Part shown: positions 1 through 12,149 of the stretch, in pieces | Layout: every line of letters starts with the position of its first letter | How positions within the stretch are numbered: the first letter of the stretch is position 1 | Translations under genes and position numbers: made by a program | Notes under the pieces: model-generated | Told to the model about the DNA's origin: nothing | The model's database searches: none | What the model saw: the letters and a program-made list of their open reading frames with translations, nothing else | Assembly: GCA_033964015.1 (NCBI GenBank) | Contig: CM066919.1 | Location: 4,926,101 to 4,990,100, forward strand | DNA length: 64,000 nt | Direction of reading: 5' to 3' | Source of the DNA: Scolanthus callimorphus | Lineage: Eukaryota; Cnidaria; Anthozoa; Actiniaria; Edwardsiidae

Positions 1-2747
1 GAAAGCTTGAACTTTATAAATCGGTGTTCATTTAGCGGCAGCGGTAGGATTAACGTGATAAATACGATGTGGAGAACCCCTCCGGCGTTGAAATCGTAAA
101 CTATCTTTACTCTTCAGGCCGTTTGCCGTTTTGTTCATATTCCATTCTCTCGATGTAGAGAAGTTTTGACTGAGCAGTTCATGCCAGTAAGAACGCTTTG
201 ACTCGAGACAAGCCCGTGAAAAGCTCTGTATTTCGTGTAGTGGGTTGAGTGTATTGAAAGGAGATTTTTCTAAGTAGAAGGCGTTTTGTTTCCGAGATAA
301 TCCATTTTAATAAACTCACACGAGAAAGCGGTGGGAGGTTTGGGGCGTGTGTACTGTTGTATTTTTATCAAGCTGTCTTCCCTCGTATCTCGGCCTGGGA
401 GCTCAAAAAACCAAACTCCAAAACAAAAACACTAAACAAAAACCCGCCCTGGGCCCAATTAATTTCTCTGATTGCTTAAAGCTGATTCGGAAACGAATGT
501 AAACTGCAGGTTGTATGAAGGAAGGTCGATCTTTGTAAGAAGAGACCGAATAAGCACCTTGTGTTTTGAGAAGTAGAGGATATGTCACGAAAAAGATTCA
601 GTACAGTTCTTTAATCTCGGGTCTAGAAAAACTAGATTTTTACAATGTATCACCATCTACTAATTGCACACAAGAAGGCATGCCTTGAATTTCAGGGATA
701 TACATTTCACCACTATCAACTTTCGTCTCAATTTAGGTTTCAACACTGGGTTGTCTGAACCATGTATTTTCGACAATGAAATGTTTTCTTTATTCATTGA
801 GTTTTTTCAGGTTAGGGCAGTGTATGCGTGTGAGTTTATTCGGTTAACAGTATTTGTCACTTGTGGCTCCATGCTAAGCTTTTCTCTCAGCAAGCCTCGG
901 CATCATTGTTGTTTCCTTTTAACCTGTTCATTATTTCTAAATATTCGTTGGTGCGAACAATAGCGAGCTCGAAGTCTCCAGTAGCGCTGCACAACTCCGA
1001 CTTGGCTTCAATAGTCCACACGTTCAGCTACACTGAGACAACCTCAGCTGCTTAACACAGAAAGCTTAATCAACCGCCAAATTGACCGTAAATAAACTAG
1101 CAAAATAACTGAATTCAAACAGAGGCCGCTCGTGCCTTTCTGTGAAAAACCGTAACTGGAAACACTCGCGAGCAGCGTCTTGTATTTGCTCGTGCTCTCG
1201 AGAAAACACTGAAATGGGTTTCCCAGTAAATGGGACAAAACTCGAAAGGCGTCATAATGATTTTTCAATTGCTGTTTCCACAAGAACTTTACTACAACTA
1301 ATGGTGTAAAACTTGCAATTATCTCACATTGAGTTTGCTCAAATATGGCAAAAAACATTAGCTACCGGAAAATTATAGCACTTATTTCGACGTTTCACTT
1401 TTTGACTTGGTGTCTCAGAAAACCGCATTGTTACCTTAGTTACGATGAGTTTTTGCTTTCTTCTGACGTGAAATAATACAAATGCTTCAGAATGTTTCAA
1501 GATCAGAACCGTAATCGCACAGGCAGAGTGTGAAGCTGAAAAAGACAGTTTTTTCTTCGGTCTGTGTTGAATTTAAAATCGCTCCTACTGTATATGAATA
1601 AAGTGGAATATTTCCGTTAAAAAGATTGAATTCTTCAGACCAAACTGAGATCAAATTACAGCTCTGAAAGAAAGGACTTGCACATAAAGTCAGTTCTTGA
1701 TTCTATTACGTTCAAATACTACTCATTAAGTGACTTAAACAATCGTTCTTAAGAGCTGCACTGTGTATATGTGTAGAGATTTATGTTTAAAACTTTAGGA
1801 CGGGATTGACAAATTAGTACCATACACCAATTTCTCAACCACTTTTAGTTTTATGTTTCTTGCTGTGAGCCCGCTTTTCCTTCAAATACACAACGGACAT
1901 AAAATGCCGACTATAAAGCAACTGAAATAACCGTATGTATAACAAGCATTGTTTATTCAAACCCTCGCGCTTGGCTCGGAATCTGACAGCTTGTACGGTT
2001 CACATAGCCCCATTGCTTGTGCCACTGTAGACATTGAGGGCATTTCTAGACACTTGCCATTTGAAGCTGTTGAAATAAAGGGACAGGGATTATTATCGCT
2101 TGTTACGGCTTACACTTTGTACTCATAGCTTAATCCAACAACAATTCCTAATAGCTTGCCTTATTTATTTGAGTCCGTCAAATTAAACTAGTTGTCAGCT
2201 TTTCAACCCCTTCTCGAATGCATATTCATACACTTGAAAGAATACCATATTTATTGACTGCCTTTGTTTTCTCATGTTATTAAATCTCAATTGAATTCCA
2301 CCTCGGCTCATTCGCCAGATAATCATTTTTAACTGTCAACTTTTGTTGCGGGATATCTGCTAATTGAAATGAAATTAGAAGAAAAAGCTCCTTTAGAACT
2401 TAATATTTTCGTTGTAAAACGACCTCTTTGAACAAGTTCATTGTACGAGTGGTGCTTATTGCAAGCAAGTCGCGAGCTTTCCCCTAGCAAAACAATAATG
2501 GAGATAAAGTGAGAATTGCTCTTCAAGTTACATTAGTGGGGATTAATTTAATAAGCCAAAGCTGTAAACTCAAACACGGTCTCCTTCAACGTGTCAATCA
2601 TTTTAAATGACTTCATCGCCGGACGGTAGAACAATGGGTTGTAATAGGAGGGCGCGCGCTGGGACTATCTGGGAGGTATTTAGCGAGAGGCGCGACACCT
2701 CTCAACTCATACCCGACTAGACACGAACTCCATAACAAGTCGCAGAG
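1..2747. other. 5' flank of homeobox gene, no gene recognised
   Basis: I see no convincing exon here. The open frames are short, lack recognisable domains and have no supporting splice pattern. A TATTTA at about 2677-2682, inside a GC-richer stretch (2640-2710), sits about 70 bases before the ATG at 2748 and could be a weak core promoter; this is inference only. Confidence 0.4.
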
Positions 2748-3029
2748 ATGTTTTATCCTCAAGATTCAAGACTTGTGTACCAGCAGCCATCGTACATGGC
2801 TAGCATGCCACTAACCCGCAGCCCGTTGACTCTTTACGATGACTTGATAGTTCATCAACGGCAGCCTCCGTATTTGCTTCCTCGTCAGCAACCCTCTTGT
2901 CCGCAAGACCAGCACTCGGCCGCCATGTCGCCTCCAGCTAGTAGCCCTCTGGGCTCCTTCAGTATGCAGTCGATTTGTCTTCTCCCCATGGGCGCGCCCA
3001 CAGACACGACGATCCCTCCATGTACCAAG
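2748..3029 (+). CDS. Putative first coding exon of the Bar-like homeobox gene
   Basis: An ATG at 2748 opens a frame rich in Pro, Gln, Ser and Tyr, typical of the N-terminal arm of a homeobox transcription factor. Residues at about 2955-2990 read FSMQSICL, which resembles an eh1 repressor motif (F-S-x-x-x-I-x-L). A good donor, AAG|GTATCC, lies at 3029/3030 but leaves phase 0, whereas the strong acceptor of the homeodomain exon (6840/6841) needs phase 1. Phase-1 donors exist at 2961/2962 (CA|GTATGC) and 3021/3022 (T|GTACCA). The true 3' edge is therefore unresolved: an alternative donor, a missed small exon, a weaker phase-0 acceptor at 6890/6891, or a one-base consensus error. Linking it to the downstream homeobox rests on strand, distance, composition and the lack of another start. 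Confidence 0.5.
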
Positions 3030-6000
3030 GTATCCCCATTCTCAAATATCCACCACAACTTGAATAGTAATCACGCCTTTTACTCTACTCGCGCGCCTTC
3101 GAGCTCTCCATAAGCATGTTCAGAAGCAATTACCGCGAGATTTTACCTTATGCGCTTACTTATTGTTGAGTTCGTCACAATTTTCAGAACCTGCTGAAAT
3201 CTACGAGTCCTTAACGAGTTAAAGATCTAGCGATATTCACGGTTCTTAGGAAATGATTTTTTCCCATTAGTCTCAGTTACAAGGAGAGTCCGTCATTTAT
3301 GTTGGAGCGTTTAGTGCCCTCGACCCCGTAGTCTCGCAAAAATGGTTATTAAAACTGACAATATCATGCGGGGAACACTAAGTGTTTTACGAGAACTGTA
3401 CCCGCGCGTTTGAAAGCCATTTAGTAAAAAGTTCAACTTGCACATTTCCATTGGAAGAAAACATAGTTTAAACATTTACGCCCAGCCAAAAGTACACAAT
3501 AACTAGAAATCCAAAGACGAGAAATAACGGAAAAAGTGAGCGAATATTTACAAATGTTGCATTTTCACAGTTAGCAGCAAATTTCAAATTGTTTCTGCGT
3601 GTAGCAATATATTGTCAGAATTCTATATTTTGCCTTTTTTCAATACACACTTTGATGTAAGATAACCTCACTGCTTTCGTTGCCTCCATTTTCAGTATCT
3701 GCTCTCGAAACACGGAAGTTACTATGCATTATATTGTTGCTCGTATAGTTTACACTTTTTGTCATTTCCAACTCCTAAACGTATATAATCGTACATTTTA
3801 AATAAATCACATTTGAAGTTGCACCTTTACCGCATATTCTCGATAACTGATGTGTGTTATTTTTGCTCGCAGATATTTCCGGCCGATGGTTATTATTATC
3901 TGAAATGCAATCAGCAATAAAAATTATGTTATCTTTTTGTAAGCAAAACCAAGTTAACTTCGACACTCGGTAAAGTTAAGGTATTTTATTGTAAAAAGCG
4001 GAATTTTCAGTGAAGCAGTAAAGTAGAAATGAGGACAATTGTTTTTTTTTTTTAATTGGGAGACAGTTTGAGCTTGAGCAGGACGCGAAACTAGCTTTTT
4101 TAAGCTTCGAAGACAAGATACGAAAGTAAATCGTTAAACTCCCCTCCTTCACATTTGAAGCCATAGCCACGCGTACGACTAAAGTTCTCATTATAGAGCA
4201 ATTACTATTTTAACGCAAAATAAGGCTAAAGTACTTGAACAAAGTACAAAATGGAAAAGTAAAGTCGTAAAGGCGACAGTTTTTTAGGAGCAATTTATAG
4301 TATTTATACTGTACTAAGACATGACGTGTTTTCAGAGTTGACTTGAGTCTGTATAAACTGCCCGTGCAGCTGTAAAAGTGTTTCATGTGGGCCGTACTGA
4401 ACGCGCTAAAGAGCTTTTAGCTCTAACATTTGCGCCGAGATTGTAGACTTAAGAGAAATTACGGAAGCGTGAGGTGAAAAGCTTCACAAGAAACCCGCCA
4501 AATGGCCAATGAAACGCAAAGTGTTTCCTCTGAATTCGGAAATTACCACATTAGAATCAAACATAGAAATTTGAAGTCAAGAGCGGGTTGATTGCCTTCC
4601 AATAAAACGTTCCTCTCTTTCCTCGACCGTCCGTCGTCAATTGCTGTTGAACATTTGCTTTCAGGGAAGTTCGTGAAAGGCGTGAAATTGATTTATTGTT
4701 TCTAGTAATTGAGGACAGTGACCATGTTTGACTTTAAGATTGTGTTGTTTTAAACGCGAAATGGGGTCCGAAATTGGTTGCCGAGGTTGAAAACGGCTTA
4801 ATAGTGCGCCAATCATGTTAGAATAGCCAGGTTTCTTACTGCTGAGCGAAATGGAAAGCTGAACAATGTGGTACAAAAAAGTACAAAAGCAAACAATGTT
4901 TATTATGTTCCTTTTTTTCTCACTGTGCCATTTTGTAATGTTAGAGAGGTATGGCATAATAGAACAGCAGTGTTCAGTTCCTGTTGACAGGAGTAATTTT
5001 TTCACTACAGTTAATAGATTTCGGAAAAAGAAATTAGTCGGATGAATCAGTTTACGGGAGTTCATTTGGCCTTTGTTCGCTTTAAATTAGAAAAAGGAAA
5101 CATGCAGGAAAGTGTGTGTAAAAAGGAGCGTGTTTTTGGGGTTATTCATCGGCACTTCCCGGTCTTATCTAAGCAGTAATCAAAGCATTTACATTCAGAT
5201 TTAGCAAAAACGTTACGGGCAAAATAGGCTGTTGTTATTAGGTGATTTCGCGAGATTCATAGAATCAAATCAAATCCCATATTCAAAATGTCTATCTTTT
5301 CAATGCACAAAGTACTTCAATTTCTTTTGTGCCTTTTTTGCCTCTCTTACAGAATTATGCGAACAAGTTTCGCCTCGGTTGCAACAGAGCGTTTCATTCC
5401 ATGTGGCATTTTTTTTGTAAGACATAATTATTGTGATTTTTAACTCCCGGTTTGTCATTTAACTGCAAACGTCCCATTCCCAAACCCATACCTCGATTAA
5501 AAGAGTAAAATCTTTAATTCTTAGCGTTTTCTGCATTTAACGCTGTCAATTGGAGATCAAATGTGTGCATTTTCTCAAGAGCCGTATACGATTTCTCTTC
5601 AAGCCAATCATTCATAATACCCTGCTAAGCACTTTCGTAATTAAGCGGAAATTAACCTTCCTCAGATATCCTCGCATCGTGGGGCGGGTCTCGGAAGGTT
5701 CACGATATCAGAGGAATTTCTAGTCACTTCCTTGAAATAGCTATGTCAAACAAATCCCATTACAAGGCAAAGAAAATGTCTACACTAGTCGTGCAATTAC
5801 AGCTGGTCTCGCTGGTCTTTTAGTATGGTCTCCCGTCGAGCGAAAATAACCTTTCATCCAAGATTTTCAGTTAGGTAGTTTTGAGAAAATAGATTATCTT
5901 TTTATCGATTATCTGTACTTTGTCACTTTCTGTTTCGAATAGTGCTGGACAGAAAAAAAAACAGATGAACTTTTAACTGGACTTTTCGTTTATGTTTATC

Positions 6001-6840
6001 AGATTTCCATTACATTCTAAACATTCGCCTATCCCGAATTCTCGTACGATTTGTACGTGAATATTAGACTTCAAACTGTTCTTGGAATAGCGATAAAATG
6101 TTTTTTGCTAGTTTTGGTTTCTCTGCGGCGGCTTAGAGATTGTACAATGTGTTTTCTGTAAATTTTTAAAATAGACAATTCAAGCTATAAGCGATAAATG
6201 TTTTTTTGCTAGTTGTTTTGGTTTCTCTGCGGCGGCTTAGAGATTGTACAATGTGTTTTCTGGAAATTTTTAAAATAGACAATTCAAGCTATAAGCGATA
6301 AAATGTTTTTTTGCTAGTTGTTTTGGTTTCTCTGCGGCGGCTTAGAGATGTACAATGTGTTTTCTGGAAATTTTTAAAATAGACAATTCAAGCTATAAGC
6401 GATAAAATGTTTTTTGCTAGTTGTTTTGGTTTCTCTGCGGCGGCTTAGAGATTGTACAATGTGTTTTCTGGAAATTTTTAAATAGACAATTCAAGCTATA
6501 AGCGATAAAATGTTTTTTTGCTAGTTGTTTTGGTTTCTCTGCGGCGCCCCCCCCCCCCCCCCCAGGAATCCATATATAGTCATTCTCATCCGTTTCTTCA
6601 GATTTCAAAATGACGAACGAGCATATTAGCAATTAGAATCGCCACCTGATCGTCTATCGCCAGAGCTTGGGAACGAGAATGGTCCTTTGTATGCACCACA
6701 GCTACCCCGCGTTCACCGACTTGGAATTCGCGCAAACATCATAGCTGAAATCGTCCATTCTTTAGCATTCTTCTTAGAGGATAAGATTCCCAGTTAGAGA
6801 AGCAACGCAAATCTTCATATCTTTCTCGTCCTGTTTTCAG
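3030..6840 (+). other. Large intron of the homeobox gene
   Basis: About 3.8 kb between the two putative homeobox exons. It is AT-rich with no recognisable gene. Its 3' part carries the ~104-bp tandem array (6090-6546) and a poly-C run. Its last bases, a pyrimidine stretch ending TTTTCAG, form a strong acceptor. Confidence 0.45.
6090..6563. repeat. Tandem repeat, ~104-bp unit x ~4.5, ending in poly-C
   Basis: Near-identical units begin at about 6090, 6191, 6295, 6399 and 6502. Each reads GCGATAAA, a T-run, GCTAGTTG, then a stretch with CTGCGGCGGCTTAGAGA. Units differ by one- or two-base indels, mostly in T-runs. The last unit is cut off by a run of about 17 C (6547-6563), which is where the sequence returns to single-copy DNA. 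Confidence 0.9.
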
Positions 6841-7268
6841 ATCCAAGTCCCGAAGTTCTTAACTCGTTACCAGTCTATTTTCGATTGAAGCCCACAATCC
6901 GTACTCCCAGCGGTCGTCGTTGCCGCAAATCTCGCACGGTTTTCACGGACCTACAACTGCGCGTACTCGAAAAGACCTTTAGCGAACAGAAGTACCTGGA
7001 TACGTCGAGCCGGGCGAAACTCGCACAAACTTTGGGACTGAATGAAACACAAGTCAAGACCTGGTTCCAGAACCGGAGAATGAAATGGAAGAAAGAAACC
7101 AATCGAAGCAAAATGGAAACAGAAGCGGAAGCCGACACAAACGAACAAGAAGGCGATGAGTTACCCGAGAAAAAGGACGTCGAAAAAGATGAAACTGCGC
7201 TTGCTGAGACTGTTGAAACCGCTGACCAGTTGGACTGTCCTAATCTGGACTCGAGCCGGACTGAGTAG
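6841..7268 (+). CDS. Homeodomain exon of a Bar/Barx/Bsx-like NKL-class transcription factor
   Basis: The exon follows a strong acceptor (TTTTCAG at 6840) and stays open to TAG at 7266-7268. It has no ATG before the homeodomain, so it must be joined to an upstream exon. The homeodomain runs from about 6910 to 7100, from [10 protein letters not shown] through LEKTF and KYLDTSSR to [15 protein letters not shown]. Helix 3 has Thr47, Trp48, Phe49, Gln50 and Asn51. Thr47 is the hallmark of Bar-type homeodomains (BarH, Barx, Bsx), while RRMKWKK resembles Barx. After it comes an acidic, Glu/Asp/Lys-rich tail of about 55 residues. The protein should be a nuclear sequence-specific DNA-binding regulator. 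The exact family cannot be settled without a tree, so no symbol is given. Confidence 0.9.
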
Positions 7269-7447
7269 CGATTGTCGTAAATTCGACGTCTTATTTCTTT
7301 GTTTGTAATTTGTAGGGACAAAAGTGTGTCATATTTGTAGAAAACATATATCACATGTAAATAGCACAACAAACATAGTTAATTTGAGAAAATGGCAGAC
7401 AGCCTTTAGCATCTAAAAATATAGGAATAGTTTTTTTATATCAATTC

Positions 7448-7750
7448 ATGGGCTGTCCCAAAAAGGCCGTATCCTCTATCGAGGAACTTCAAAAATTGCC
7501 CTGCCCTTGTGGAATTTCCAGCACAACCTCCGCGTGAATTTGCACAACCTCTGTGTGAATTTGAAGCATCCCCTGAGGATTCAAGTTCTCTTGTGGCCCT
7601 GTGGAAAATTTCATAGTTGCAAATGAATACCTGTAAAATTCTGGGATAAAAAGAAAGGCCCTTTGAATGTTCCTGGGTCAAACAGCGACCCCTGTCGAAA
7701 TTCCAAGTTCTGCGATAGAGGGGTAACGGAATTAAATGGAAAGCCCATTA
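7448..7750. repeat. MITE (family 1), GGGCTGTCC-type ends
   Basis: The left end reads ATGGGCTGTCCCAAAAAGG and the right end is its imperfect reverse complement (AAAGCCCATTA). CTCTATCG and GAACTT are repeated on both arms. A related copy lies at 33,457-33,740. There is no coding capacity; it lies just 3' of the homeobox gene. Confidence 0.65.
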
Positions 7751-8476
7751 CCATGTTTTCTTGTACATAATAAAGTATACCGAACGATTTACAACAAACC
7801 AAGAGACTGCCATGAACACAAGGACGTTTCAAATGATGCTCACATCCAAGTGCTTGTCTTCTTTGCGGGTTCAAAATCCGTATTTTGTTTGCCTTAATTT
7901 GCTAAAGTGTGTTTCAATTTATATTATCTCTTTATTAACAACTTGCATAGATTATGTACTATATTGAAAACAAAAATATCATTAATCGAGTCTGAGTCAT
8001 TTGTGTTAGGATGAATTGTAAAGAACCTCGAGCAATTTTGACAAAAAGAGGCCAAAAATCAAGACAATTGCAGTGTCCATTCAACTTACTGGTTTGCAAG
8101 TCATGTACAACATATTGCTATAAACATTTTCCTCGCCAACAAACGTATTTTTGGGCTCTAGTTTTTTTTCCCTGAAGATATTGTTTGAGAATAAAGTTTC
8201 AAAACCCAATTTAGACTCGCGCCTCCCATAAACCTCCATTAGGGAAGTTCTTCTAGTCTAGAGTTCTAGTTGTTTTAAATGGTTAATGTCAGCGCGGACA
8301 CCCCATGGGAAGTTACTGACTGAAATGTCAAGTTAGTCCATTAGGAAAATTAAGTAATGGTGTTTGCCTCCCCTGTTTTCGCTTGTTGTGTTAATGGGCC
8401 CATACAGAGTGCGACAGGCAATAGCTTTAGTACGTGATGAACCGCTCATATTTGAAAAATAGTGCGTTTACATCTC
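7751..8476. other. Intergenic, nothing recognised
   Basis: AT-rich sequence with only short open frames; no repeat structure or gene is evident. Confidence 0.4.
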
Positions 8477-8850
8477 TAAAATCGTTGCATCCCGACCTGC
8501 GTATAATTTTCAACACATCGATTTTATTTTGTTTTTTTTGTTCCACCCCAGTCAAATCTTATGAGCAATCAGATTCTTGTCCCGTTTCGCCTAGCGCAGT
8601 CGCCTGGCTTTCCGTCGCGACGTTGTCTGGTTTTCGTTCAGATGAAAGCCAGTCGAGTGCACTAGGTGAACAAGGGCAAGAATCCGATTGGCTCAGATAG
8701 TTTTGCTGACGGAACAGGAATAAGCCAACAATCCCAATAATGATTTCAACATACAACGTGAGTCGCGATGCAGCGGTTGTAGGGAGGGGGTCTAAAATTC
8801 GTAAAGTATGCCCATAAATGAAGTTCCCCCCCCCCCCCCCCCCCCCCCCC
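8477..8850. repeat. MITE (family 2), copy 1, with adjacent poly-C
   Basis: The arms match in inverted orientation: AAAATCGTTGCATCCCGA on the left and TCGCGATGCAGCGGTTGT on the right. The core contains paired CAATCAGATTCTTGTCCC and GGGCAAGAATCCGATTGG. Further copies are at 27,520-27,810 and 31,251-31,470. A run of about 25 C (8826-8850) follows 45 bases downstream. Confidence 0.7.
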
Positions 8851-10435
8851 ACACCTCCTTCTAAGATAAAGTGACTGACTGTCGAGTTTTCCATATTATG
8901 ACGAGCTTTCCATATTATGGTGACCCGTCTTTGTCGGTTAGCGAATTTCAAAATAGCGGGCGGGAATCTCGGCCAATCAGAATCGGCCGCCGGATTGTCT
9001 GCTGCCAGAGCCAGATCCTAGCCTATGAAAAACAACTAACAGCGGCGTAGGCTCTAGGAACGAGACTGGAGCTCAACTTATCCATGTTCTGGCTAGATTC
9101 GTTCTAATCTGTTTTGCTGCTTGTGCTGGCAGGTTTTGCCAGAGGATTAAAGAGCAAAACCTCATTACAATGCTTAAAATGTTACGAGATGTTATCATAT
9201 CGTTTTTATGGCAAATCCGCGGGGGCTGCTTGTGGTGTTCAAAACGTGTCTCAGGCTCCTCGACGGGGAACAGAAACAAAAACCACTTGACGGAATCAAC
9301 TCGTTGGTTTACGCTGGACCAATTAACGGTCTAGCCGACAGTAAGATTAATAAAATTTAAAATAAGAAAAGTCGACCAAGAGAACGATGTTTCTCGAGTA
9401 TCTTCAAGTTTTGGTAAATTTTCCTGCTTTTTTTGCTAAGATATGAGGAAAAATGTTTACAGACCTTCCAAATTAAGTGAGGGGGAATTTCCCTAAAGGA
9501 AGTTTTGCAACGTCGGCAAATCGACGGTTTTTGGAGACATTTTCTTATGAATATTTCATGAGCTACTCGGTATGGATAAACTATGTATCATTTCCTTTGG
9601 TTTTTAGATCATTGAGTTTGAATACTTACTTGTAACCCCCCTTCTATGTTTAAGAAACTTAACACCTCCCCCCCACCCTATACTGACTTTTAACTTTGTT
9701 GCTTGGTTGCAGGCGGTACTGGGTGTTTTTATCGCGGAAAACCCGGTCCGCTAGATGATCGGGCGCCATCTTGGAATTTTGAGGCGCGCGGTCCCGGGGC
9801 GAGCGCAAAATCGCAAGCTAGGGGAATCCGATTTGTGAGCATGCGTGGTACGTCAAAAACGTAACGAACTTTCATACAACAATCAAACCAGAAACCCAGA
9901 ATCTGGGTTTTAAAAAAAATCGATTCCCCCAGAGCCCTGAATCTTGCCGCTGGCCAAAAGATGACGGGCTCTGGGTACGAGATTGGCTACAGAGCCGTTG
10001 AGAGAAAGAACTTCCTGCGCATGCACCAACGCTGAAAATCAGCCAATCAGCGAAAGCCCTCAAATGGCTGTCACCAGAGCCTCCCTACGAGGTTACGAGC
10101 CGTGGCCGGACGGATCTGAGATTGTTGTAAGGCAACAAGGCGCATTTCAAGAAAGCCCAACATTTTGCCTGGTAATAGTTTTCAAGTGTCATTATTTTTA
10201 GATATGGTCACGCTAGAATTCGTTCGTAGCGAGAGAGTGAGCAATTGTGCATGTTTTTTGCTCAATGGCAGCCATCTTTGTATCCCTTGTTATTCATCCC
10301 ATGCCGAGGTTTTAGTCTAGTCGGCAGAGGGGGCCAACGGGCACCCCCCGGAACTAATAAAGAGACATACTTTTTCTGAATCCTTAGGAAGTCTCGAAAC
10401 TGGTTTTAGCTCGAAAAAGTGTCCCACGGCTCTAT
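8851..10435. other. Intergenic, no gene recognised
   Basis: Open frames here are short and without domains. Patches of CCAATCAG-like sequence suggest decayed MITE pieces (about 8970 and 10,040), but I cannot delimit them. Confidence 0.35.
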
Positions 10436-10438
10436 GTT

Positions 10439-10824
10439 GCCAGACTTTTTTAATTATATATTCTTTTGTTATTCAATGAGGCAATTTTATAGACTGTAGC
10501 ACTGTTCAGGAATTAGCTCTTTAGATTCTAAATCTATACTTTTGCGATCTGAGGAATCTGACCACATGTAGACAAGTTCAATCGCTGCCTCAGCCGAAAC
10601 CCGTCACATGCGCATATCGTTTTGGTATTTCCTAATAGGAATACAAAGGCTGACAGGATCTTAGAAAATATCTATCAGTTAGGAACGTAACATGTATAAA
10701 ATGTGTTCAGTCTATTAATGACACTATAATAGCAATGCTTTTCTGAACAGTGCTACGTCTATAAAATTGCTTCATTGAATCTCATTAAGTAACAAAAGAA
10801 TATAATTAGAAAACAAAATCTGAC
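10439..10824. repeat. Palindromic MITE
   Basis: The left arm (CAGACTTTTTTAATTATATA, then ATTCTTTTGTTA and CTGTAGCACTGTTCAG) is mirrored on the right by CTGAACAGTGCTACG and TAACAAAAGAATATAATTAG. Arms are roughly 75 bases with a centre near 10,620. No coding capacity. Confidence 0.75.
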
Positions 10825-10913
10825 AAAATTCTCGGTTTTCACTGTGACGTCATCAAAAGCTAACTTCTAAACCAAGAGACCTACAGATATGTCCTTTCTG
10901 TGATGAATATAAC

Positions 10914-10987
10914 TCTATTCTCACTTGGGACCAACAGTGCCTATATAGGATATCAACTCATTAGCATAATTGTCAGTTGCCTTTAGT
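10914..10987. repeat. Dispersed repeat block, copy 1
   Basis: This ~75-base block, from CTATTCTCACTTGGGACC to GCCTTTAGTCCTCG, recurs almost unchanged at 13,372-13,447. The 3' sequence after each copy differs, so it is a shared end or module of a mobile repeat rather than a tandem duplication. Confidence 0.7.
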
Positions 10988-11540
10988 CCTCGTGCTGAGA
11001 AGACCTCCTCTGCTCTGGCCTCGCCGTTCAACTGACTCAACTCTCCTTCCTTCGTCAAGAATTAAAGTCTACATCATTCTTCTCGTCGCCTCCTATCGCT
11101 TTCCTCCCCTTTGCAGCGTTCAAGATTTTCGTTATTCAGCAGTTTGATTTTGTGTGTTTTTATCGCCTTTGAATTTCTTTTCGCGCTGTTCAGTTATGCT
11201 AAATTTGTGCTTTGTATTCTCTTACAGGTCTACAGCTCCGCCTGGAACCTTTGGAACCATAAGTTCTTTTGCTCCTGGAATTATTGTCGTCTATTCAGTT
11301 TGGCCAAGCTGAACTGTGTTCATTCTTGCGGATGTTTTCTCGCCCTGTAGGAACATTTAGTGTTTTACTTGCGTCTAGTTTGGCCTTTGAATTTCACGGT
11401 GAAGGCGGTGAATCTAACGATTGTGTTTCGCATGTTAACAGTCATATGTTGACCAGATACGTTCGGCATAGGCGTTAGACCTGGGCAAATTGTTGCCGCT
11501 ACGTTTGGTATATAATAGGCGTTGGACCTGGATACCTACA

Positions 11541-12149
11541 GTTTGGCAGGCGAATTAGTTCAGCCACCAGCGAATTTGTTCTGCTCTAAAATTATTTCTC
11601 TTACATAAAAGTTTGGCAGGCGAATTAGTTCAGCCACCAGCGAATTTGTTCTGCTCTAAAATTATTTCTCTTACATGAAAGTTTGGCAGGCGAATTAGTT
11701 CAGCCACCAGCGAATTTGTTCTGCTCTAAAATTATTTCTCTTACATGAAAGTTTGGCAGGCGAATTAGTTCAGCCACCAGCGAATTTGTTCTGCTCTAAA
11801 ATTATTTCTCTTACATAAAAGTTTGGCGGGCGAATTAGTTCAGCCACCAGCGAATTTGTTCTGCTCTAAAATTATTTCTCTTACATGAAAGTTTGGCAGG
11901 CGAAGTAGTTCAGCCACCAGCGAATTTGTTCTGCTCTAAAATTATTTCTCTTAATGGAAGTTTGGCAGGCGAATTAGTTCAGCCATCAGCGAATTGTTCT
12001 GCTCTAAAATTATTTCTCTTACATGAAAGTTTGGCAGGCGAATTAGTTCAGCCACCAGCGAATTTGTTCTGCTCTAAAATTATTTCTCTTACATAAAAGT
12101 TTGGCAGGCGAATTAGTTCAGCCACCAGCGAATTTGTTCCGCTCTAATT
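11541..12149. repeat. Tandem array, 70-bp unit, nine copies
   Basis: Units start at 11,541, 11,611, 11,681, 11,751, 11,821, 11,891, about 11,959, 12,028 and 12,098. Each begins GTTTGGCAGGCGAATTAG and ends TTCTCTTACATAAAA or TTACATGAAA. Copies are nearly identical. The seventh and eighth are one or two bases short and the last is truncated. The period is not a multiple of three and stops occur in all frames, so it is not coding. The upstream phrase GGCGTTAGACCTGG / GGCGTTGGACCTGG is also duplicated (11,470 and 11,519). Confidence 0.95.

Noticed and set aside
6875..7372. 165-codon minus-strand ORF
   Set aside because: Antisense shadow of the homeodomain exon.
11541..12149. CRISPR-like regular repeats
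   Set aside because: The 70-bp units are directly adjacent with no unique spacers, and the context is eukaryotic.
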